Shown here in pieces: positions 11,727 through 20,600 of a DNA stretch of 64,000 bases (the stretch's first letter is position 1; every line of letters begins with the position of its first letter). The position numbers were made by a program, and so were the translations under genes. Below the pieces are notes generated by a model. The model searched no databases and was not told where the DNA came from. It saw only the letters and a list, made by a program, of their open reading frames with translations. The stretch is from Annulohypoxylon bovei var. microspora (lineage: Eukaryota; Ascomycota; Sordariomycetes; Xylariales; Hypoxylaceae). Location: assembly GCA_022836615.1 (NCBI GenBank), contig MU405284.1, positions 63,111 through 127,110 of the forward strand. The letters run 5' to 3'.

Positions 11727-13030
11727 TCAATGGCTTATTCTTGGAACCTGAATGTTGTTACCAGCCGTTCCATAAGTTCCCTCCTCAAGCTCAATATAGC
11801 TATGAGATTTAGTTGTGTATTGTGAGTCACTTGTGTGAAAGTTCGGTCGGCTTTCAGTCCGTTCTATGACAGTAATTGAATGGGAAGAAAGCATGGATTT
11901 TAACCGTGTAAACAACCCTAACTCGAGAGATTGCTTTATCCAGATCGAACGAATTGCAGGGACGCAGCCGAGTACTATGCCAATACTACTATCCAGAATG
12001 CTGGAAGGTGAGTTTGCACGGTTAGCAACGTTGAGCTACCAATAGCATATACGGAGAAGCATGACTCACGTGAAAATACACACAACTGTGAGATCTCCCA
12101 CAGTTTGTTGAGAAGAGTTTCGCCGAAAATGAAGTGAGACAGCCCCAGAAGCAATCGCCCTGCGATGTAGATACCTAATTGTAAGTCATTTGATTCCCGA
12201 GCTCATTGTTAAAAGTAAGACCTACACAATTCCTAACACGAACAAGAACGCCAGGCCAATCTTCTTGCGGAGTGGCATATGTAGCCCATAGATTATTGGG
12301 ATCGGAATCAAGAAAGCGATAATATCTATGGTGAGGTTAAAAACGGCATTAGAGATAGCTATACCATATGAATGTCCAAAGAGACGATTCCAATATGCCG
12401 TATCCAGTGTTTTATTTTCCGGGTTATCAAGCGTCCCGACGAGCGATGTCGCCGTATAACCGATAAAGCCTAGGGCCAGTGTAGTATATGCTATCCTTCG
12501 CACCCAAACATTCGTACCAAACAGCTTTGTGTAAAGAAGGAGAAGAGGCGCTTTGGCAGTGTAGTTACTACCTATAGGCTGCTACGAAGTATGTCGCTAC
12601 TGATACCTGATAGGAACCCGCAAATCTTAGTATCTCGAGCTTACAGCTTGGAGATGGCCGCAACAACTTACTCTTGCTAGATTTAGCGGAGGCACAGTCG
12701 GATCATTAAGCCCTACCCTCAATTAGGCACAGAAGACTAATGAAGGGATAGCGTGATAACTTACATGCTACCGTATAGTAATATAACCCAACTGCGGCGC
12801 CGAGGAAACCAACGGCAACGATTGACACATCTGAGAATATCTTCGTTAGTAGAGAAAACAACTCTTGGTGCAGTAGTAGCCATACAGTCGTCTATGAGCA
12901 GGCGATTATGAATTCTCCAATTAGCTGTGAGACGAAAGGCGACGAATATTGAGGCGGCAGAAGCTACTGTGATCCCAGCAGCCAAGAAGCCGTCCAGTGT
13001 GACTCCACCAGTGTGAGAAACGGTGCTCAT
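11727..13030 (-). CDS. Fungal rhodopsin-domain seven-helix membrane protein (6 exons)
   Basis: At first sight this looks broken, but six exons restore a continuous 328-residue frame: 13030-12886, 12830-12765, 12712-12672, 12581-12226, 12174-12070, 12000-11727. Typical features of the fungal rhodopsin-like/PTH11-related family are visible. These are an N-terminal helix (about 14-33), LLIDDYVSIVAVGFLG, the block NYTAKAPLLLLYTKLFG, WVRRIAYTTLAL, then IIAFLIPIPIIYGLHMPLRKKIG and a late DLTVVCIFT...CVPAIRS. Members are integral membrane proteins, some acting in sensing; none is a proven light receptor. The retinal-binding Lys of true opsins is not expected. The C-terminal tail of about 70 residues is polar. 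It lies between inverted P450 paralogues. The shortest exon is 41 nt, so exon 3 is the least certain part. Confidence 0.8.
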
Positions 13031-14181
13031 TATGAGAGATTATAACTAATACCTAGCTACTAAGCAACAGGGCACTTGCGTAGTGAGTGTCAACAGATGA
13101 CGGGTTGAAATCTCCAATTAGGTAGTCAGAGAAAGAAACTAACTAAACTAATGAGAAACATCGATATAGAAGACAATTCAAGAACCTCAAGTCTCACTTA
13201 GGGTTAATGAACTAGGCTCGGCAAATACCATGTGGTTACCCCTTAACTAAAGGAATACATTAAAACCCACTATCTTCTAAAATTATCTAAACAAACCTTA
13301 CGTACATGAACTCTTGGAATAAAATATGCATGTTGGTACTCTATTTGTCACTGGCCATTCCAGCGGCTTATACAAAAATTCGCCTAGTAATCACCAACCT
13401 CTAACAAGCAAGTCGACTTTATACTAATTAGTCCGGGCCGAGCTGGGGATATGCAGCTAATATTGAAAAAGTAGGTACCCGATAGTCACATCGAAAATCA
13501 TACCTGACTAGGTAAACCTAGTCCGAGTCCGACACAATGGTAAGCCGGCATGCAGTGCGGTTAGAAGAGGGTTCGTAGTATCCTTACCCCACATCCTACC
13601 ATTTGAGAAAGCGTTACATCGTTGCTTTAAGCTCCAAACGACCCAGGCGCAGCCAACGTCAATACTACCTACTCTTACATATCTATGTATCTAGGTATGT
13701 ATGTTGGTAGCGTCCGCGTTATTGTCTAAAGTTGAGCGCTTAGGGTTCCGCAAAGGACATCAACACATATGACATATGTTTCATTTACAATAGCGGTGAG
13801 TCCTATGCTATCTTGATGGCGACTTCAGGGGAGGCCGCCCCCCACGGCAGATAGCCCGCTCCACGCCAACGGGAAAGCGATGATCTAGCAGCGCATCAAA
13901 AGCTTCTGATACCCGGAGAACCAGGGGTGTTAGCTGTGATGTCACTGCCAACCCTTTCCAAATGAAAGACATCCCCCTTACGATTGACAGTACCCATGGA
14001 AGAACAGACAGCAGACTGATGCCTTAGAGTTAATTAATTAGGCAGCTGTACTATGCTAGATGGCCTTGAAGTTAGACTGTCTGTTGACTTGAACTAATGC
14101 GTAAGACGCACTCTTGGTTGAATCTGGCCATATTCTACAGTCATCTTATTATCTATCTAGCTTCATCATTCAAAATTCATA
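13031..14181. other. Divergent promoter region between rhodopsin-domain gene and P450 C
   Basis: A shared 1.15-kb upstream region for two divergently transcribed genes. It contains an imperfect dyad at 13765-13779 and a TAGGTA-type motif near 13680. No gene is recognised. Confidence 0.5.
13765..13779. promoter_or_regulatory. Imperfect 15-bp dyad in divergent promoter
   Basis: ACATATGACATATGT is palindromic except for the central base. It lies about 735 nt upstream of the rhodopsin-domain start and 403 nt upstream of the P450 C start. A transcription-factor site is only a guess; AT-rich dyads also arise by chance. Confidence 0.25.
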
Positions 14182-16153
14182 ATGAGCGCCTACGTACCAT
14201 CAATATCGGCGACAGCAACCGTCTTGATCCTCATTTGCCTATGTCTCTGGCATCGAATGAGTTCTCGCGGTAATCGTTACCATGAATTACTTCACGTACA
14301 GCCTGTCATCGGTTACCAGAATGGGTTGTTGGCTTGGCCGCTTGCAATAGTTCGGTCGTTATTCAGAAGTAAACAGTGGTCAGATGAAGGCTATGCAAAG
14401 GTGCGTATCTCCGGCAAAGCTGCTCTTCACAGTATCTGCGCGAAGTTGAGTCTCTGATCCGCTGAGAAGTACTCTAAATCCGATATGCCCTTCACCATAC
14501 CGAGTGTTGAGCGTGGAATAGCCGTTATTATCCCACCTCGACAACTGAGAAGTGTTTACGGGCTGCCAGAAGACGTTGTTGGCGTTCAAGCTGCCCAAGA
14601 TCAGACTTTACAGGTTGGCTGGACTATCTGGGACAAGAGGATTACCGACGTTCGGTTTCACATTAGCGTGATCCGACATCAACTGACGAGGAATTTAAAG
14701 CAACTGACACCTGCAATTGCCGATGAGCTAAGAAGGGGGTTTGATCAGTGGTGGGGAACTGAGAAAGAATGGCGAGAGCTCTCAATTTGGGACTCATGTT
14801 TCAAGCTAGTTGCAGGAGCTTCCAACAGAGCATTCTGCGGCGTGCCTCTCTGTATGTACTTGCGAACAATGACTCCCGTATCTAAGTTACTGATAAATCC
14901 CGTACCTTAGGTCGCGATCTTGACTTCCTCCAAAGGCTTCGAGATCATGCGTTGGCAATCTTTCTCGGTGGCGCCGCAATCAATGCTATGCCTAAACTGA
15001 TTAGACCCATTATTGGGTTTATGACTGGCACGCTGTGCGAATTTCTCTTCAGGCGCGCCCTCAAGAAATGTATGCCGGTTGTGAGGGAGAGGCTGGAGAA
15101 GACAGCGATGCTGAGGGCCGATCCCAGCTACTCTTGGTCAACGCCAGTAAGTTGTATCCTGCGTATATGAAATACAATACGGTTATTATATACCTACCTA
15201 CCTACCTAGGTATCTATAAAAATCTGAAATTAATGCCATATTTATTTTTAGGGAGACAGTCTTCAGTGGATTATTGAAGAATCATTTGCTTGTGAGGACC
15301 CCGCTCAACTATCGCCTGAGATCGTTTGCAAACGCCTACTCCTAATTAACGATATTTCCTTGCACACTACGAGCTTCACAGTGCATAATCTCATCCTGGA
15401 TCTTGTGAGTTCGGATCCTGCGAAAGGCTATGTGGAGGCCTTACGGGAAGAATGCGAGCAGGTCATCAAAGAAGCAGGAGGCTCATGGACTTTCGAAGCT
15501 ATCAACAAGCTGAAACTTGTCGATTCCGCCATTCGTGAATCGATCAGATTCACTCCTATTACGTCAGTAGGGTTGCCGAGGACCGTAAGTGCTCGACATT
15601 CTAGATTCCCACTACCGCGTCAAGCCCATTTCCTGCTTGTGTGTCATTTTCGTCATGGTGATGCTAACGCTGCCGATGATAGGTTGTTCACCCTGACGGA
15701 ATTCAACTCGAGAATTCTGATGTGAAAATCCCCTATGGCACCACCCTTGCTACTCCCATGGAAGCTATTCACTACGACGAAGAGATCTACAAAAACGCTC
15801 GTCAATTTGACGCCTTTCGTTTCGCACACCCCGAAGCAGTGAACAAGATTTTCGAAGCCTTCCACGGTCAGAATTTTCTAACGGGGGAGAAAGCACACTT
15901 AAACAACAAGCCGAGATCAAGCCTGAGCCTCGATGACGCATTCGTGGGGTTTGGCTTCGGGAAGCATGGTTGTCCCGGGCGGTACTTTGCCCTAAACGAA
16001 ATGAAGATCTTCGTCGCGCATATGCTACTTCACTACGATCTGGAGTTCGTAAAAGAGAGGCCGCAGTTGATTGATTTCTTGTGGCTGAAGCTACCGTTTC
16101 ATGGTGGTAAGGTGCGGGTGCGTCGTAGGACTGCCGCGCCTTCGCCGGCTTAA
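14182..16153 (+). CDS. Cytochrome P450 monooxygenase C (5 exons)
   Basis: Predicted 546 residues. Exons: 14182-14400, 14470-14851, 14911-15146, 15252-15584, 15683-16153. The N-terminal membrane anchor is about residues 7-24 (ATATVLILICLCLW). The I-helix region reads LHTTSFTVHNLI, the K-helix ESIR lies about E375/R378, and the PERF-like block is FDAFRF. The heme loop FGFGKHGCPGRYFA, Cys about 487, is canonical. Exons 2-4 have the same lengths as in P450 B, showing common descent despite only moderate protein similarity. Intron 3 (105 nt) contains a run of ACCT repeats. It is probably an ER-anchored oxygenase tailoring a lipophilic substrate that cannot be named. Confidence 0.9.
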
Positions 16154-16597
16154 CAAATCGGTAGTGAGGATGGGAGAACGGAAGTTGGGAGTGAGGGAGG
16201 AAAGAATTACCTGCATTAAAACGGTCTTTGTATGGGGCGACGGAAGGTCAGTGATAAAAGGAGCTTCTATGCTTCGATACGCGTCCGAATCGATCGCTGA
16301 TAGTTTGCGGTCGTCCAAAGTCTCATCGCAATTAAACCAGAAATATCGGTCTTTGTCGACTTCGCTCTTAAACATTTGGTGTGCCCCCTCGACTCTCCCA
16401 TTTACAAGGACATCACTTAAGTCTTGCCTCATCTTAGAAAGGTAGCGTTGAAGGTCGTGGGCCAGCGTATGTGGCAAGTTGCATAAGGTTTGCATGATTC
16501 GTGGGTCTACCATAATATGCCAGTAACTTCTTGCAAGCTGTCTCTCTGCGTCTGGATTTCTTGTGCCAATACTAATATAACCGATACTTGTAGACAA
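16091..16597 (-). CDS. Uncertain open frame antisense to the P450 C 3' end
   Basis: A 168-codon open frame with no recognised domain. Its last 21 codons run antisense through the P450 C coding end, and no splice model improves it. The middle part (RNPDAERQLARSYWHIMVD...) reads protein-like, so it could be a remnant or a small species-specific gene. It may equally be chance. Low confidence. Confidence 0.2.
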   Translation of the reverse strand: MSTSIGYISIGTRNPDAERQLARSYWHIMVDPRIMQTLCNLPHTLAHDLQRYLSKMRQDLSDVLVNGRVEGAHQMFKSEVDKDRYFWFNCDETLDDRKLSAIDSDAYRSIEAPFITDLPSPHTKTVLMQVILSSLTPNFRSPILTTDLLSRRRRGSPTTHPHLTTMKR

Positions 16598-17898
16598 GTC
16601 CCAAAAGGTTAGTTCTGGGTCCCTAATCGCCCCTTTAATGATACCAGTCGGATTGTTATAATACAGGCCCCTGTCTAGAAGCTTTCATAATTTTCATCCT
16701 ATCATAACCTTTTGGGGCCTGAAATGTAATGACAGATTATTCTATCACTCGTTCCTAGGCGAACTGATAAAGGGTTTTGTGCATGTCCTTTCTGGTGGTC
16801 CCCTGCCTGTGCGTTCTGGCCTAGCATCTAAGCATACGACATAACCCAGGCAGTTCTTCTTTGTCAATGGTTAGAACTGCTACTTAGGAATTGACAAATA
16901 CCTATAAAGGGGGGATTAATTACATTACTAGATTTAGCCGACTCGAGTTCTCATGCTGGTGATACATTCAACCCTCACCAGGTTTGTTGTTATTTTCGAG
17001 TTCCTTTGTCTTTTCCACCCCAATGGATTTGTCATGTTTGGGGCGTAGTACGCCCTTAAACATTTGGGATAATGGCCGTTGTAGTCTAAATATTTGCTCA
17101 GGTAGACTCTAAAACCAGTAGCCCCCAACCAAGTGGCATAATAGCTCGAGTTTAGGAGGCTATCGTGACCTGAGGCTACCCCCTATCCTTTCTTCGTCGC
17201 AAAATTCCGTCGGCCACCCTTGAGGCCGGTTCGCGGCCTGGAATTTCAAGTATAAGGTTGAAGCTATTGAATTGAACCCTTCATCTCATGAACGTCTTGG
17301 CAAGCCTGCCTATTTAACCTAGGAAAGATCGAAAATTCTGCCCTGTAAAAAGCGACACAATACCTCTCCTAAACTCGGGCACTCCTCCTTGCAACGTTGG
17401 ATATTCAAGCCAATTCTCCCAACCATAAGAGCACTGATTCCAGCAGGCCTGTGAGTTATTGCATGTAGTCATTGCAAACAAGGTAAAGGACTCCTGCGTG
17501 CCCGCCGGCATTTCTGCCGTGTAGTTAGGTACTAGGTTGAAGACCTCATGCGGATCTCTACGTGCTCGACGTAATATCTTCTAATACCGGAGGCAAGCTT
17601 GCCGAGTGAAGTCCTACGCAGGGTCTCGCTTAAATATGACGTCAGTAAGTAGTTGTATAATTCGTTGTCTGCGAATCCGCGAATTAAAATGAAAGGCTAA
17701 ACGAGCCTCGTTTAAACGGCTCGGTAGTTAGGTAGGTAGCGTTGAAACCTCCGCCTCCGAACGGTGCTGCTACGTGCCAAGTCCGCCGCCGCGGCTATAT
17801 AGGTAACCATTGTCGCGAATCGTTCTTCACTAGAACCCCCTTAAGCGAGACCTTCTTTCAAGTCTTCTCGCAGTATTCGCACGAATTTTTGTACCAAG
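16154..17898. other. Intergenic region
   Basis: Apart from the doubtful antisense frame at 16091-16597, nothing coding is seen. An 11-12-bp inverted pair (CCAAAAGGTTA at 16601 and TAACCTTTTGG at about 16706) could form a hairpin; no element boundary is clear. Confidence 0.45.
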
Positions 17899-18946
17899 AT
17901 GCGCGCGACCGTCATCATGCTGGCAGGGAGTGCCGCTGCCCTCACGGACATCGAGCACAAGCCCTTCATGCGAAAGAACATCGATCCGATCGTATACCCG
18001 GGGAAATACATATCGCACATGCACTCATTTTACGGCTCCGATATGCTAACTAAGGACCTGCCAACCACAGCCGAGCTTCAGAAGGGCTGCCCGTCCGGGG
18101 AAAACCCAAACGATATGTCTGTGTACTGTATGTTGATCGACACAATCGAAATCTCTTAACCGCTAGGACTGACCAAAAGCTACCAAGGGGCGCCGACATT
18201 GTACTATGTGAACGGCGACACCTACACGGAGATCTACCCTGCTACGTTCAAGACCTATTACGAGCAGATCGACCATGCGGAGATCCCATTCCCGAACGAC
18301 TTTCATGCCGTAGCCGGGAATGCGTCCGCCAAGAGCCAAGCGGACATCGACGAAAAGGTCACTGCTATCACGTGGTGGTGCGACGGCAACGGGCCCGAGG
18401 ATCGCAACACCCGGCCTCGCGCTGCCTTCCCGCGGTCGACCTGTAGCGCACACATGCAAGCCATCGTTCGATTTCCCGATTGCGTCGACCCCAACAAGGT
18501 CACCGACTACACATATGCTGCGCTCCACGGCGGCAGCTGCCCCTCCAATATGAAGCGGATGCCTTCGCTGCGCTTCTCAGTCCGATATGATACGCGCAAA
18601 GCGATCCCACAAGGATGGAAGGGCGTCCCGCCCATCAAACTTGCTTGCGGAGAGGTACGCATGCTTCCCCCCTTCACCATCATTGTCAACGTACACGCTA
18701 ACATTTGGTGGAAAGATCGGCGACGGCTACTGCTTCCATGGTGACTTTATTAATGGCTGGTTTGAGGACGCAGCCAAAACCATGTTGCAGGCGAAGGGCC
18801 AAGGTTTCATGCGGATCGATGGGGCGCACGGTCTTGGAAAGGTCCCGTTCGGCAGCACCGGGTGCGAGACCATGGATCGGGACCCGGAAAACGGCACGGA
18901 CGACTACCACAAGAGTCTAGAGATGATGGATGGTGGCATGAATTAA
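17899..18946 (+). CDS. Secreted DUF1996-domain protein (3 exons)
   Basis: Exons 17899-18127, 18188-18654 and 18716-18946 give 308 residues. The intron joins restore family motifs: SVYW|APTLYY at the first and LACGE|IGDGYCFHGDF at the second. The short hydrophobic N-terminus (MRATVIMLAGSAAAL) is a plausible signal peptide. The DUF1996 hallmarks follow in order: DPIVYPG, SHMHSFYGSD, a Cys in KGCPSG, YYEQI...IPFPNDFHAVAG, WWCDG, CSAHMQAIVRFPDCVD, YAALHGGSCPSNMKRMPSLRF, and DGYCFHGDFINGW. The family is widespread in ascomycetes and basidiomycetes; its members are secreted or wall-associated and of unproven function. It ends shortly after the domain, without the WSC or lectin tail some members carry. 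Confidence 0.85.
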
Positions 18947-19126
18947 CTCTTGGGGTGATATATCCCACTTGAGAACGAGTCTGCTCGCTTTCTTTCTGAC
19001 AGCCGCAGTATTTTACACGATGATAACTTCAATGCTCTTAGAGACATTATTAACCGTATCACGTAGTCAATGGGTGCCAAATCTCGTGCATTATGAAAGG
19101 ACCAAAGGTATGATTTATTAAGGGAA

Positions 19127-19297
19127 ATGGAGCATAGCTCCATTACCCGGGTGATCTATTTAAGCCCATGCTCAACAGCCCGGATCACGTGACCTGATCG
19201 GCAACGGAGGAAGGAGATTTTTGATAAGGAAGCTTTACCCGTACAATTACCCTCGTTAAACTTGGGTAAAATTTCAATCTCTAAATTTTTGGCCCCC
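19127..19297 (-). repeat. Diverged dispersed repeat, copy B
   Basis: The partner of copy A at 2088-2268, in opposite orientation. Block Y is 19127-19208 and includes the hairpin ATGGAG-CATAG-CTCCAT. Block X is 19229-19297 and ends in GGCCCCC. Read on the minus strand the order is X then Y, the reverse of copy A. Transition-type differences are compatible with RIP-like decay. Confidence 0.6.
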
Positions 19298-19480
19298 AAT
19301 ATGCTATTTCACTGGCCCACTTTTAATGGCCATCTGATCAATCCGATTAGTTGATATCTGAAGGCAATAGGTCACGTTGCGTTGCGTGTAATACCGTGTG
19401 ATGTATTACGATATCCTGTGTTGTATGAACGTACAAATTACCAGCTTTCAATCCCAAGCAGACGTAGCCTTATATGGCAC

Positions 19481-19510
19481 AAGCCACACAAAGCCACACA
19501 AAGCCACAAA
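19481..19510 (+). repeat. 10-bp tandem repeat, 3 units
   Basis: AAGCCACACA occurs twice exactly, followed by AAGCCACAAA. Short, with no associated gene. Confidence 0.8.
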
Positions 19511-19728
19511 GCGCCCTTTGGCCAGTAAAACCCTTTTACTGCCAACAATATCACTAGTTCAGTTATAATACCGTAAAATGACCAATCAAATCAGCTATTT
19601 GCTTTCCGTCAGCCTGCCTGAATTGAATTGATCCATCCGTTGACCGCAGCGTAGGTATTGATGCAAAAAGGTGATAACAAAGGCATATCTTACAATAGCT
19701 TTACATCATGGAGTAGTAAAATCACAAT

Positions 19729-19754
19729 GGAGGTCCCCGAAGGAGGTCCCCGAA
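19729..19754 (+). repeat. 13-bp tandem duplication
   Basis: GGAGGTCCCCGAA appears twice head to tail. Confidence 0.8.
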
Positions 19755-20252
19755 CGATTATAAATGGTGGTTAAGGTAATATTAGTGGGGGCTTAGATGG
19801 ATATGTCCGCCCTTAGAAGCATGGGAGGTGCATGGCAGACAAGGGAATAAATACTATTGGATCACTTACGGAAGTAATACATGGATTTTTGTTTTCGTAT
19901 AAGCCACTTAGAAGCCGACTATCGTTTAGAGATCGAATAATGGTCCCTGTTTTAAGAGGTAGTATATATATATGTAAGGTCAACTCGACCATGTTGACTC
20001 AACGCTTCCACCTTCGGCATTATCGCTCAGAAGGATCTAACCAAAGATATTCCAAAACACCGTCACCTTATATCGTCAACCTCCTTTACCCTTGGAGTTT
20101 TCTCAGAGTGGACCTTACGCAGCATCACTAAGAATGGGATACACATAGTGTCTAGGTAAATATTCATATTTCACTCACAATGCTCACTACCTTTAATCTT
20201 AATATGCCCCAATGGTACTTGAACTAAGAATCACTTCACGTGACTAGATGCC

Positions 20253-20600
20253 ATGACGGAACCGGCCAAACTCACCATCCGCGTCACTATCTCCGATGAT
20301 AATATCATATACGAGGCTCTAGACTATCGATATTCCTAGCGTCGCTCGACCGGGACCATCAACCACTTCGGTGTAGCTGAGGAAGAGAGGACACGGTTCA
20401 TCATCCGGAAACAAGGCTGGCGCATTGATAAGTGAGGCAGACTTGCATGGACTTTGTGCTACCACCTACGAGACTCGTCAGACCGCCTTTCCGGCTACTT
20501 TCGGAAGACATTTTCGACACCGAATACCCCTGAAGAGCGATACAACCTCGATTAAATATCCTCCAACAAGCCGGGCGAAGACTACTGCACGACTATCACA
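20253..20600 (+). pseudogene. Gene remnant interrupted by three stop codons
   Basis: From the ATG at 20253 one frame reads like protein for about 115 codons (MTEPAKLTIRVTISDDN..., then RSTGTINHFGVAEEERTRF..., then YFRKTFSTPNTPEERYNLD). It is interrupted by TAG at 20337, TGA at 20433 and TAA at 20553. Each stop is one C-to-T change from a sense codon (CAG, CGA, CAA), as expected from RIP or CpG-type decay. The product is not recognised. Alternatively this is chance open sequence; the local frame coherence is the only support. Confidence 0.35.

Noticed and set aside
11727..13030. Rhodopsin-domain gene taken as a decayed pseudogene because its frames are fragmented
   Set aside because: Six exons with normal splice ends give a continuous 328-residue protein carrying the family motifs.
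19832..20131. 99-codon plus-strand frame
   Set aside because: No recognisable motif, inside the gene-poor repeat region; likely chance.
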